From the NCBI GenBank assembly GCA_902492895.1, contig CABUNG010000006.1, forward strand, positions 40,218 to 104,217: a stretch of 64,000 nucleotides of DNA, read 5' to 3'. The notes under the pieces are model-generated. The model did no database searches. It was not told the origin of the DNA and saw nothing but the letters and a program-made list of their open reading frames with translations. The stretch comes from an uncultured Oscillospiraceae bacterium. Lineage in GTDB: Bacteria > Bacillota > Clostridia > Oscillospirales > Acutalibacteraceae. Positions 6,865 through 15,239 of this stretch are shown in pieces; the first letter of the stretch is position 1, and every line of letters starts with the position of its first letter. The position numbers were made by a program, and so were the translations under genes.

Positions 6865-8175
6865 TTACCGCAGCGAATTCATCGTCAGCCCGGTAATGAG
6901 TTTCGGATAAAAATAGGTGGACTTCTGCGGCATCTTTTCTCCGGCCGCGGCCACGTCGCGGATCTCCTCCACCCGGGTGGGATTGAGGAGAAACGCCGCC
7001 TGATAGGCGCCCGCGCCGACATCGTCGAGCGCCTCCCGCAGAGAGCGGGTATAAGTCAGATTGACGCCGTTCGCCATATTCTGCTTATCGATGCCCAGCA
7101 TCCGCTCCAGGATCAGGGAATGAAGCACGTTCACGTCCAAACGGCGGGAGGCCTCGGACAGATCGGGCAGAACCGCGTCCATCACGGACTCGTCCCGCAG
7201 GGTGAGCAGGGTGAAGGTCTCCCCGCCCGTATAGAAACCGAATGCCTTTTTCCCCGCCTGATAGGCGTGCTCCAGCATTTCGTCCAGCGACTCGACCGCG
7301 ATGCCTTCCTGCACATCGAAATCCGCCCGGCAGCGCTCGACAAGGGCCTGCGGATCAAATCCGGCGATGCCGCGGATCATGCGATGGGTGGGGAGCACGA
7401 CCAAACCGGGATGATCCATTTCGACGAGCATCATCATGATATAGTCGGCGTCGGTTCCCTCCGGCACTCCTTCCGCCCGCAGGGTATCCCGGTACCGCAG
7501 CGCGGTTTCATAGCGGTGATGCCCGTCGGCAATGTAGAGCTTGGTATCGGTAAAGCGCTGTGCAATCGCCTCTGTCAGGGACGAATCGGCGACGGCCCAC
7601 AGCCGATGAGTCAGCCCCGCCTCGTCGGTCACCTCGACAAGCGGCGGCTCCCGCATAATGAGCTCCAGGGTGTCGAGAGTCTCCATCTCCCCGCCGTCGT
7701 CCATGTACAGGGCGTATACATCGCTGAAATTGCAGCCGGTCGCCTTCATCAGCTCAAACCGGTCGGCCTTGGCCTTGGACAGGGTCTCTTCATGGGGCAG
7801 CACGATGCCCTTTGAAACCTCCTCGAGTTTGACCTGCGCAATCAGGCCGGCCACGCTCCGCCGTCCGCCCTCCATGCCGCTCAAATCGCTCAGGCCGGGC
7901 AAATCGAAAGCGATCTCATAACAATAAAACGCAGGCTGGTCATCCTGCCGGAGAATCCCCTGCTCCATCCATTCCCGCAGGGTTTTCCCCGCCTCGGCAT
8001 ACGGATCCGCACCGTCCCGGGGCAGCTCCAGCCGGATGATGTTGTAGGGATTGCGTTTGAGGTAGGAGAGCCGCTGAGACTCGGAAATGATGTCGTAGGG
8101 CGGGCAGATGAGCTCCCGCATGTCGCCCGCCTCGGGCGTGAAGCGCAGAGCGCGGAACGGACGGATTTCAGCCAT
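6865..8175 (-). CDS. DUF1015 family protein
   Basis: This 436-residue protein belongs to the DUF1015 family. The start (PFRALRFTPEAGD, then LICPPYDIIS) and the motif IADGHHRYETAL are diagnostic. The family has been placed in the ParB/Srx-like fold group, which includes nucleotide-dependent kinases such as SerK. That link is general knowledge, not a function shown here. In many Firmicutes the gene lies near serine or one-carbon genes; here it lies downstream of an ABC exporter with a 34-bp gap. No signal peptide or membrane helix is seen. Length is normal. The biochemical role is unknown. Confidence 0.88.
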   Translation of the reverse strand: MAEIRPFRALRFTPEAGDMRELICPPYDIISESQRLSYLKRNPYNIIRLELPRDGADPYAEAGKTLREWMEQGILRQDDQPAFYCYEIAFDLPGLSDLSGMEGGRRSVAGLIAQVKLEEVSKGIVLPHEETLSKAKADRFELMKATGCNFSDVYALYMDDGGEMETLDTLELIMREPPLVEVTDEAGLTHRLWAVADSSLTEAIAQRFTDTKLYIADGHHRYETALRYRDTLRAEGVPEGTDADYIMMMLVEMDHPGLVVLPTHRMIRGIAGFDPQALVERCRADFDVQEGIAVESLDEMLEHAYQAGKKAFGFYTGGETFTLLTLRDESVMDAVLPDLSEASRRLDVNVLHSLILERMLGIDKQNMANGVNLTYTRSLREALDDVGAGAYQAAFLLNPTRVEEIRDVAAAGEKMPQKSTYFYPKLITGLTMNSLR

Positions 8176-8209
8176 AATTGCATTCCTCCAAGATCATATT
8201 GGGACAGCC

Positions 8210-9823
8210 TCACTGGGCTTCCATATCGTGCAGTGCGCCCCGGCAGAGGGCGTAAATGCCGAAAGAGACGAGCAGATTCCAGATGATCAGGGGCAGGGCC
8301 ATAATCGCGGTGGGCAGAGCGGCAGGCAGGACAGCCAGATCGATCAGCACCCCGATCACGATGCCGCCGGCCAGCCCCGGCAGGACCAGAATCAGCAGCA
8401 TCAGGGCATATAGGAACAGCAGGAGGCCCTGATTGCCCATTTTCCCAAACAGACGCTGGGACAGGACATTTGCAGCGGTGAACAGCGCGCCGAAGCTTGC
8501 ATACAGCAGTATGCACATGACGGTGGTAAAGGGACGGGCCCCCGCCGCGAGGCCGACGCCGAGGAAAATGATTACCCCGTCCACGGCCGGCTTGATCAGA
8601 CTGGTCAGGCTGGCCCACAGCATCTTCTGAAAGGGCCCGGCCGGCACGAGATAGAGATACGGCTTTTCCAGTTCCCGGCCCCATTCCCCAACCGAGTTGG
8701 TGAAGAGCAGGATATACAGGTACATGGTGGTGATCATCACCATGACGACACCGGGGGACATTTCCCCTTTCCCCGCCAGGCGGATAACCAGGGCCAGAAA
8801 CACGCCGCCGGCCAGCTGCAGGAAGGTGGAGCCGCTGACAAAAAGCAGGCGGCTGCGGCGTTTCATCTCCCGCAGATGCTTATAAAAGAAAGCGGAGGCG
8901 CCCCATCCCCGGCCGATACCGGTTTCCCGCACCTTGATCTCCCGATTGCCGCGGCCCGCGTTCGTCACGCGGCCTTCCTTCGCCGCGGTCCGCAGCTCGT
9001 ACATGGTTTCCGCGTTCTGGAGCACATCCTCGTAATAATCGGGTTCGATATGGAGGAAAAGCGCGACGACTCCCGCCGTACCTCCAACCAGCAGGCCGCT
9101 GAACACCAGCGCCCACAGCATCCGCCCTTCCCATACGGCGAAAAGCAGACCTTTCATCCAGCCCACAAAGGGGATCCATTCCAGGACCGGCTGAGAAATC
9201 GCCGCATACAGGGCGTCCGGAGTAAATCCCGCCCGCAGCAGCGGCAGCCCGACGGCAAGGAGCGCCGCGCCCACCAACGCGATCAGGACGATCTTGACCC
9301 CCCGGATGCGGGCGGGATTGCCGTTCGAAAAACTGTACACGAGCATGGTCAGCAGCTGCACGAGAAAAACCGTGACAGCAAAGCCCGCTATAAGCATCAC
9401 CGCCATGAGCGGCGTGACCCCAAACGTATTCACGGCCATACCGGCATAGGAAAAGAAAAACACCATCAGCAGCAGGGAGGTTCCCATCTGCCGCAGCAGG
9501 CCGTAGAGCAGGATCCGGCGGGGGGATACCGGGGAGAGGAACAGATTGTTCACATCCGACATGGTGAACAGATTCGACCCCGACTTGAGTCCGACCAGCA
9601 GGGAGGGAATCGTGATCAGCAGCAGCAGGCCGAGATAAATCCCCTCGAGCAGGCGGACATCCTGCAAATCTCCCGGTTCGGATGGTTTTCCCATGTTCAC
9701 GAGACCCGAAAACAGGAGCATGCCGAGCACGAACACATAGGCGATGAGTCTCGCCGGATGGTGCAGCAGCTCGAGTAGGGAATTTTTCAGCCGTTTGCGC
9801 ATCATGAAGAACAAGGCGTTCAC
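8210..9823 (-). CDS. ABC exporter membrane subunit
   Basis: This 537-residue integral membrane protein has roughly 12-14 hydrophobic segments. A soluble loop lies near the middle and contains EPDYYEDVLQNAETMYELR. It resembles the putative ABC exporter permeases of Firmicutes. It starts with GTG at 9823, five bases from the end of the ATPase gene and behind a GGGAGG site; an upstream in-frame ATG lies inside that gene. Together with the ATPase it should form a type-2-like exporter. The substrate is not predictable from sequence. Confidence 0.8.
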   Translation of the reverse strand: MNALFFMMRKRLKNSLLELLHHPARLIAYVFVLGMLLFSGLVNMGKPSEPGDLQDVRLLEGIYLGLLLLITIPSLLVGLKSGSNLFTMSDVNNLFLSPVSPRRILLYGLLRQMGTSLLLMVFFFSYAGMAVNTFGVTPLMAVMLIAGFAVTVFLVQLLTMLVYSFSNGNPARIRGVKIVLIALVGAALLAVGLPLLRAGFTPDALYAAISQPVLEWIPFVGWMKGLLFAVWEGRMLWALVFSGLLVGGTAGVVALFLHIEPDYYEDVLQNAETMYELRTAAKEGRVTNAGRGNREIKVRETGIGRGWGASAFFYKHLREMKRRSRLLFVSGSTFLQLAGGVFLALVIRLAGKGEMSPGVVMVMITTMYLYILLFTNSVGEWGRELEKPYLYLVPAGPFQKMLWASLTSLIKPAVDGVIIFLGVGLAAGARPFTTVMCILLYASFGALFTAANVLSQRLFGKMGNQGLLLFLYALMLLILVLPGLAGGIVIGVLIDLAVLPAALPTAIMALPLIIWNLLVSFGIYALCRGALHDMEAQ

Positions 9824-9827
9824 GTCC

Positions 9828-10550
9828 TCATCCCTCCCCGCCGTCCGCCCCCGCAGGGCCTTCCGTAATCGAGAAGAAGAGCTGCTCGAGGTTTTCCCCA
9901 TTCCGCTCGATCTCGGCCCGGGTGCGCACGGCCGCGATCCGGCCGTTCATCATAATGAGCACCTTGTCCCAGAACTCCTCGACGCTGTCGAGCATGTGGG
10001 TGCTGATGAGCACCGCGCTGCCGGCCTCTTTCAGCTCCCGGATCATGTCCTTGAGTTCCTTGATGGCATGGGGATCGAGCCCCACGAGCGGCTCGTCAAA
10101 CAGCACCACCCGGGGAGAGGGAAGCAGCGCGCAGCAGATGCTCAGCTTCTGCTGCATGCCCTTGGAGAGCTCCTTACCGAGCTTTTTCCCCTTGTCCGTG
10201 AGCTCCATCCGTTCCATGAGACGGTCGGCCCGTTCCCGCCAGTTTTCCACCCGGTAGGCCCGGCCGATAAACTCCAGATGTTCGTCCACCGTCAGGGTGT
10301 CATAGGGAGCCGGGATTTCGGGAATATAGCCGAATATACGTTTGGCCTCCACCTGTTTGTTCGGATAAGGGCCGATCTGAATGCTGCCCTCATACCGCAG
10401 GAGGCCCGCGATGCATTTGATCGCGGTGGATTTGCCCGCGCCGTTCGGCCCGGCCAGCACGGTGATTTCACCCGGATCGACGGTAAAGCTCAAATCGTCG
10501 TTGGCCAAAAGCTTTTTGTAGCGTTTGGTGAGATGCGATACGGTCAGCAT
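9828..10550 (-). CDS. ABC transporter ATPase subunit
   Basis: This 240-residue ATPase has Walker A GPNGAGKST, a signature motif in KELSKGMQQKLS, Walker B VVLFDEP, and the switch histidine in LISTH. It powers the membrane subunit encoded next. The ATG at 10550 (MLTVSHL) is preferred because AAAGGA lies about 11 bases upstream. An earlier ATG would start directly at that ribosome site. A promoter is visible about 65 bp upstream. It resembles the ATPases of ABC-2 type exporters. Confidence 0.92.
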   Translation of the reverse strand: MLTVSHLTKRYKKLLANDDLSFTVDPGEITVLAGPNGAGKSTAIKCIAGLLRYEGSIQIGPYPNKQVEAKRIFGYIPEIPAPYDTLTVDEHLEFIGRAYRVENWRERADRLMERMELTDKGKKLGKELSKGMQQKLSICCALLPSPRVVLFDEPLVGLDPHAIKELKDMIRELKEAGSAVLISTHMLDSVEEFWDKVLIMMNGRIAAVRTRAEIERNGENLEQLFFSITEGPAGADGGEG

Positions 10551-10621
10551 AAGCAGGGCCATCCTTTCACGCAGAGGGCGTTTGACAGACACGGCGCGCC
10601 GCCGGGCACCGAACTGGGCCT

Positions 10622-10650
10622 AGTATACCATTTTTCCGATTCCCGCACAA
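10622..10650 (-). promoter_or_regulatory. Sigma-A promoter of the ABC exporter operon
   Basis: TTGTGC (10650-10645) and TATACT (10627-10622) are 17 bp apart, with TGG just before the -10, an extended -10 feature. Confidence 0.6.
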
Positions 10651-10710
10651 GCGCTTTCTCAAATCACAGATGTGCCGCTGTCCCATCGACCGCGGCACAT
10701 CGTCCGGAAA

Positions 10711-11013
10711 CTAAAAATTAAAATAGGGAAGCGCGGCGTATTCCGCAGGCATATCCGCGCCGAGTCCGGTCCACCCCAGGTTTTGAACCAGCACGGATGG
10801 TTCTTCCGGAAAGACATAGGTGTTCAGATACTCCACAAAATCTTTTTCAGTATAGCTCACCCCTTGATCGGTTCTGTATTTTTCTGCGTCGGGACTATGC
10901 CAAAGCCATTCACTGCAGAATTCCAAACAGTATTCTTCAAGATGATCCGCGACAGTATCCGGGACCGCATATACGACGCTGTCTCCGTCCGCGCTTAATA
11001 CGATATTCTTCAT
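10711..11013 (-). CDS. Hypothetical acidic protein
   Basis: This 100-residue protein is acidic, with many Tyr, Trp and Glu and two cysteines in EEYCLEFCSEWLW. It ends in Phe-Asn-Phe and has no signal peptide or membrane helix. The ATG at 11013 follows AAGGAG, and a TATAAT -10 element lies at 11044-11049 on the minus strand. A hairpin at 10671-10699 follows but lacks a T-run. I do not recognise a family. Size and acidity would fit an immunity-type or small enzyme-associated protein, but this is speculation. Confidence 0.6.
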   Translation of the reverse strand: MKNIVLSADGDSVVYAVPDTVADHLEEYCLEFCSEWLWHSPDAEKYRTDQGVSYTEKDFVEYLNTYVFPEEPSVLVQNLGWTGLGADMPAEYAALPYFNF

Positions 11014-11194
11014 ATTCGTTCTCCTTGTCCATTTATCGATCGGATTATACCATATACCGTTAATTCTTTCCATGTCTGCCGATGAAATTGCCGGCCGTCC
11101 CGTCCGGCATCACAAAAGGCCAAAACCATCTCCCGTTCGCACGGACGGAGCATCGAAAAAAGAACCCAAGTCCGGCGGAAGAGCCGTTTCCCCC

Positions 11195-11223
11195 TTGCTT
11201 TTTCCGCGGTCATCCGGTAAACT
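11195..11223 (+). promoter_or_regulatory. Promoter of the NlpC-like lipoprotein
   Basis: TTGCTT (11195-11200) and TAAACT (11218-11223) are 17 bp apart and about 55 bp upstream of the lipoprotein start. No gene is supported between 11050 and 11278. Confidence 0.5.
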
Positions 11224-11278
11224 GAAAAGCAGAGCCGGATCTTCCGGTCCGGCGGATTCCGAAAGGATGGATGCGTAT

Positions 11279-11926
11279 ATGAACCGTCGAACATGGGCCG
11301 CCCTGGCGGCCGTCATACTGTCCGTGTGCCTTTTCGCCGGGTGCGGCGGCCGGGACCAGGACAAACCCACGATGATCACCAAAGCCCCCGGAACCGTCCG
11401 GACCACCACCACGGCCGGCTCTGACGGCAGCACGGAGCCGAATACCCCCGAAACCCCCGAAACCACGGCTCCGGCCGGAACCGGATCCCCTGCGGATCCC
11501 ACGACGCCCAAAACCACCGCACAAACCGTGGCGCCGGATCCGGGCGCCAGCGCCGCCGGGACGGCGATCGCCTCCCTGGCCAATTCCCTGATAGGCACCA
11601 CCTTCAAGATCGGAGGGGTCGGTCCGACGGAATTCGACAACCCCGGCTTCGTTTATTACTGTTACAAGCAGAACGGCATCACGGTCCCCCGCAAAGCCTC
11701 CGCCATGGCCCAGGACGGAACGGCGGTCGACCGCGCGTCCCTGCAGGCCGGAGATATCGTCGTGTTCTCGAACGAAATCGGCGGAGCAGCCGACTTTGTG
11801 GGCATCTACGTCGGCAGCGGCAAGTTCGTCTCCTGCAACAATCCGAATCAGCCCACCGGCGTCCAGTCTCTGGATACCGGCTACTGGGCCGAGCGGTTCC
11901 TTTCGGGCCGGCGGTACGGCGGATAA
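11279..11926 (+). CDS. Lipoprotein with degenerate NlpC/P60 domain
   Basis: This 215-residue protein is exported and lipid-anchored at Cys22 in the lipobox LFAGC. A Thr/Pro-rich linker spans about residues 30-90. The rest has the NlpC/P60 cell-wall peptidase fold. The usual motif Asp-Cys-Ser-Gly-Phe, holding the catalytic cysteine, reads Asp-Asn-Pro-Gly-Phe (residues 120-124). The usual catalytic histidine in HVGIY is replaced by Phe173 in DFVGIYVG. The enzyme is therefore probably inactive. It may bind peptidoglycan stem peptides without cutting them. The DNA reads cleanly, with no frameshift. The ATG at 11279 fits the AAAGGATGG ribosome site best. Surrounding genes give no further hint. Confidence 0.78.
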   Translation: MNRRTWAALAAVILSVCLFAGCGGRDQDKPTMITKAPGTVRTTTTAGSDGSTEPNTPETPETTAPAGTGSPADPTTPKTTAQTVAPDPGASAAGTAIASLANSLIGTTFKIGGVGPTEFDNPGFVYYCYKQNGITVPRKASAMAQDGTAVDRASLQAGDIVVFSNEIGGAADFVGIYVGSGKFVSCNNPNQPTGVQSLDTGYWAERFLSGRRYGG

Positions 11927-12063
11927 ACACCATAGCTCATCCGGCAAACGTAAGGCAGCGGACCACACACCGAAACGGCTGACATCGGAACTGCGGCGTT
12001 TCCGCCCCGCCGCCGGACCGGCCGCCTTCATTCCCACACTGCCTTCCGGTAACGGACACACAG

Positions 12064-12094
12064 AGGCCGGCGACGGATATCCGTCGCCGGCCTT
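12064..12094. terminator. Bidirectional terminator
   Basis: AGGCCGGCGACGG and CCGTCGCCGGCCT pair around a short AT-rich tip between converging genes; a run of T follows on the plus strand. Confidence 0.75.
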
Positions 12095-12098
12095 GTTT

Positions 12099-12470
12099 TT
12101 ATTCCGTCGGAGCCGCATCCTCGTTTTCCGGAGATTCCAAGGTGTCGAGCAGTCCGGGTATCAATTCCTGTTCAAGCTGTGTCACACAGGTCGCCGCCCG
12201 CCAGCGGGCCGGCAGCAGATTCCAGGCTAGACCCGCCCATTCCTGAACGGCCGGCGGCAGTTCCAGCGTCTGTCCGTCGATGGCTTTGAGACGGAGCACT
12301 CCGTTTTCCACCGCGTATTCCAGCCGCGGTTCGGTGTTGCCGAATGTCACCTGCCGGGTATTCACGTCTGCGATGAAGAAGCCGCAGCCGAGCAGCAGCA
12401 GGCAGAGGGTCAGCATGAATGCGCTGCCGAACGCGCGCGTCCGGCTTTTCTTTTCTCCCGTATCCGCCAT
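12099..12470 (-). CDS. Single-pass membrane protein downstream of spoIIP
   Basis: This 123-residue protein has a short basic cytoplasmic start, one membrane helix (about residues 17-35, FMLTLCLLLLGCGFFIA) and an extracytoplasmic domain of about 88 residues. It follows spoIIP by 26 bp in the same direction, so it probably belongs to the gpr-spoIIP transcript. That would place it in sporulating cells. I do not recognise a family. AAAGGACG before the ATG supports the start. It ends in an acidic tail. Confidence 0.65.
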   Translation of the reverse strand: MADTGEKKSRTRAFGSAFMLTLCLLLLGCGFFIADVNTRQVTFGNTEPRLEYAVENGVLRLKAIDGQTLELPPAVQEWAGLAWNLLPARWRAATCVTQLEQELIPGLLDTLESPENEDAAPTE

Positions 12471-12496
12471 GTCGACGTCCTTTCCTCTTTTCAGGC

Positions 12497-13645
12497 TTAT
12501 TCCAGCGCTTTCAAATCCCCCAGCACCTTGACGAGACCCCGTCCGAGCATCTGCCCGGAATACATGGCCTCCTCCAGCGTGTTGGTCTCGCTCCCCATTT
12601 CGACAAGGATGGATCCATGGGTGAGCTGCTGGTTGTACCGCGCATTTCCCACCAGGGATATCGGCCGCATGACGCCCTCATACCGGGTATGCAGCTCCTG
12701 CTGCAGCCGCACGGCCAGGGACAGGTTCTCCTGCCAGTCCGGATGTGGCACCGAGGCGGTGTTCATCATGCCCAGGACGATCATCATCTGCGCGGCTTTT
12801 TTTCCGCCGATTTCGGCGGTCGGTTTTACTTTAGTGCCGGAGTCCCTCTGGATGGAATCGCGATGAATATCCAGCACCACCTGAATGGTGGGATTGGCCT
12901 CCAGATTTTTCTGAATGGTCGCCTTGGACCGGTCGTACGCCCCCGTATACTGAGGTGAATCGTGGACCGTCTTGTCGTGGATCACGCCGATCCCCGCCGC
13001 CCGGAGCTGCGCGGCGACGATTTCCCCGACGGCTACCACGTTTTTATTCTCGTCCAAGGTGCGGGTGGGGTCGGTGTCGTTGTAAAATCCCGCGTCGTAA
13101 TCGAGGTAACACTCGGTCGTGTGGGTGTGCATGATGAGCACCTGCGGCTCGGCCGTATCGGTGATGTGGATATCCGGTTTGCGGGTGAGCAGATCGTTCA
13201 GATCGAGTGTCACCCCGCTGCCGTTGCGCACCGCCACCCCGCCAACAAAGTCGCTGCCCGGGGACAGCTTTTCGGTCAGGACCGTTCCGCCCTTGCCTTT
13301 GTCCGGGACGACGGGAGTCGGAAAAGAGGGCAGCGCCGGCCACGTGATGCCGTTTTCCCATTCCGTGGGCAGGGTGGTCGGCGGCGTGGTCGTTCCGGAT
13401 GGAGTGGTCGTGGTGCCGGACGGCGCGGTGGTCGTGCTGCCGCCCGACGGCTGACGCTCCAGACGGCCGCTGAGGGCCTCGGCGCCGCCCTCGGGCTGCT
13501 GGATTCCCACCGACAGCATCGCCAGCCGCCCGCCCCATTCCAGCAGGGTCTCCCGGCTGAGGTTGCCGCATACGGCCGCGACACACGCCGAGGCCGCCAA
13601 TATGCCAAGGGCCGTCTGAATCGCCCGTTTCGTCTTTTTCTGCAT
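12497..13645 (-). CDS. spoIIP: Stage II sporulation protein P
   Basis: This 382-residue protein is SpoIIP, a peptidoglycan amidase/endopeptidase of the SpoIID-SpoIIM-SpoIIP engulfment complex. An N-terminal membrane anchor (about residues 8-26) is followed by a Thr/Pro-rich linker (about 65-95). The C-terminal amidase domain carries VLIMHTHTTECY and VLDIHRDS, with the metal-binding His and Glu residues. It lies downstream of gpr, as in Bacillus. It acts at the septal membrane, hydrolysing peptidoglycan during engulfment. Length is normal for the family. Confidence 0.95.
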   Translation of the reverse strand: MQKKTKRAIQTALGILAASACVAAVCGNLSRETLLEWGGRLAMLSVGIQQPEGGAEALSGRLERQPSGGSTTTAPSGTTTTPSGTTTPPTTLPTEWENGITWPALPSFPTPVVPDKGKGGTVLTEKLSPGSDFVGGVAVRNGSGVTLDLNDLLTRKPDIHITDTAEPQVLIMHTHTTECYLDYDAGFYNDTDPTRTLDENKNVVAVGEIVAAQLRAAGIGVIHDKTVHDSPQYTGAYDRSKATIQKNLEANPTIQVVLDIHRDSIQRDSGTKVKPTAEIGGKKAAQMMIVLGMMNTASVPHPDWQENLSLAVRLQQELHTRYEGVMRPISLVGNARYNQQLTHGSILVEMGSETNTLEEAMYSGQMLGRGLVKVLGDLKALE

Positions 13646-13721
13646 ACAGCATCACCGCTATATATCTATGCGGCGAAAGCGGCGGCTAGACCGCCGGCAG
13701 GCGGTTTGTCCGTTTTCTTTT

Positions 13722-14603
13722 TTACTGCGCGGCCGCGGCCAGTTCGAGCGGGGAGTAATCGGGCTGTAACGCCGCGTTGATCGTCATGGCGACCAGACGG
13801 GAGGCCCGGCGGATCATCAGGTCGATTTCCCGCGGGGTCACCATCATACCGGCGCCGCGGGGAGAGACCTCGTCGGCCATATCCTCCCGGCCGGTCAGTT
13901 CTTCGGCCAGGGTCACGGCATCCACGACGGTGGGCACCCCGACGGCGATAACCGGAATGCCCAGCGTATCCCGGTTGAGCTCCCGGCGGTTGTTCCCCAC
14001 CCCTGAACCAGGGGCGATGCCGGTGTCGCTGATCTGGACCGTACAGCCCAGCCGGGACAGGCTGCGCGCCGCCAGCGCGTCGATGGCCACGACGGCGGAC
14101 GGCTGGACCACCGTGATGACGCCCTCCGCCATCTCCCCGCTCTCCACCCCGGTGTTTCCAAGGACGCCCGGCGCCATCACGGCGGTGGGGCGAAGATCGT
14201 CGAGCCCCGCGGCGCGGGCGAATTCGCCTTGGATATGCCGGGTCGCCAACACCATCTTGACCGCCTGAGGCCCCAGCGCATCGGGTGTGATCGCCTCATT
14301 CCCGAGTCCCACGACCAGAACGGTGCCCTCCTTAGGCAGCAGGGCCGCGAGCTGTTCCCCGATCAGGCGGGCCGTCTCTTCCAGCTCGGTTTCGTTGTCC
14401 GTCAGGGCTGGGAGCTCGGCCGTAATATAGGTGCCGCGGGGTTTTCCGAGCGCCCGCTCCCCCCGTTCGCTCCGGATATGGATGCGGGTGAGGGCGGCGT
14501 TCCCCCGCTCAAATCGTTCCCTCTCCACGTCCCTGTCGCTCAGCGCCTCCTGCAGGACCGGCTGTTCGGCGGCCTCCAAGGCCAAGTCGGTACGCCTTTC
14601 CAT
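13722..14603 (-). CDS. gpr: Germination protease GPR
   Basis: This 293-residue protein is the spore protease that degrades small acid-soluble proteins at germination. The start MERRTDLALEA carries the family N-terminus. VVGLGNEAITPDALG and APGVLGNTGVESGE are further conserved parts. In Bacillus, GPR is made as a zymogen with a roughly 15-residue propeptide before the RTDLA region. Here only three residues precede it from the ATG at 14603. An upstream TTG (14651) would add 16 residues but has no clear ribosome site. The gene is divergent from rpsT and followed by spoIIP, an arrangement shared with Bacillus. A sigma-G-like promoter lies upstream. Confidence 0.94.
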   Translation of the reverse strand: MERRTDLALEAAEQPVLQEALSDRDVERERFERGNAALTRIHIRSERGERALGKPRGTYITAELPALTDNETELEETARLIGEQLAALLPKEGTVLVVGLGNEAITPDALGPQAVKMVLATRHIQGEFARAAGLDDLRPTAVMAPGVLGNTGVESGEMAEGVITVVQPSAVVAIDALAARSLSRLGCTVQISDTGIAPGSGVGNNRRELNRDTLGIPVIAVGVPTVVDAVTLAEELTGREDMADEVSPRGAGMMVTPREIDLMIRRASRLVAMTINAALQPDYSPLELAAAAQ

Positions 14604-14679
14604 GTTGTGTGACCCATCCTTTCGCACGGGATTGTGTAGCCGTCCGGTCAAACTTCGCCGTCAGCGGCGATTCTTTTCG

Positions 14680-14708
14680 AGTATTTGCAGAAAAATCCGG
14701 AATATTCC
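14680..14708 (-). promoter_or_regulatory. Sigma-G/F-like promoter of gpr
   Basis: On the minus strand GGAATA (14708-14703) and AATACT (14685-14680) are 17 bp apart. This is close to the sigma-G pattern TGAATA-N17/18-CATACTA. gpr is known to be forespore-expressed, which supports the reading. Confidence 0.55.
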
Positions 14709-14719
14709 CAAAAAAACAG

Positions 14720-14748
14720 TTGATTTTCTCAGCGGAACATGCTAAGAT
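14720..14748 (+). promoter_or_regulatory. Sigma-A promoter of rpsT
   Basis: TTGATT (14720-14725) and TAAGAT (14743-14748) are 17 bp apart, about 50 bp before rpsT. It runs back to back with the gpr promoter. Confidence 0.6.
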
Positions 14749-14796
14749 AATTCGTGCGTGATTTTCAAGGAATGAATTGGCAGAGGAGGTGTGACC

Positions 14797-15051
14797 ATGC
14801 CCAATATTAAATCCGCTAAAAAGCGCGTGAAGGTGATTGCAACCAAAACTGCGCAGAACAAGGCCAACCGCTCTGCCCTCCGGACTCAGATCAAGAAGGC
14901 GAACGTGGCGATCGAAGCCGGGGCCGCCGATAAGGACGAGGCCGTACGGGCCGCTGTCAAGAAGATTGACCAGGCCGTGGCGAAGGGACTCCTGCATAAG
15001 AATACCGCCGCCAGGAGAAAGTCCGCCCTCGCTAAACGTGCCCAAGCATAA
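14797..15051 (+). CDS. rpsT: 30S ribosomal protein S20
   Basis: This 84-residue basic protein is S20, which binds 16S rRNA. The start MPNIKSAKKRVKV and the internal KANVAIEAG and LHKNTAARRKSALAKR segments are typical. A GAGGAGG ribosome site supports the ATG at 14797 rather than the GTG six bases earlier. It is divergent from gpr, as in Bacillus. A terminator follows directly. Confidence 0.97.
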   Translation: MPNIKSAKKRVKVIATKTAQNKANRSALRTQIKKANVAIEAGAADKDEAVRAAVKKIDQAVAKGLLHKNTAARRKSALAKRAQA

Positions 15052-15063
15052 AGAGCCGCTGTC

Positions 15064-15091
15064 AAAGGCCCCGTCGAATGACGGGGCCTTT
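15064..15091 (+). terminator. Intrinsic terminator of rpsT
   Basis: AAAGGCCCCGTC and GACGGGGCCTTT form a perfect 12-bp stem with GAAT loop, just past the rpsT stop. Confidence 0.8.
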
Positions 15092-15239
15092 CCGCTTGGC
15101 CGGGATTTGCCGCCGCTTCGCCCCTTCTGTGACATCCGGGGCCGGGCCGCCGGCGGATAGCGACGTTTTCCGCCCGTCCGGACACCCCGCCGCCGCTGTC
15201 GATCTGCCGTATCGCGAATGCAACGAAAGGATGAACGTC

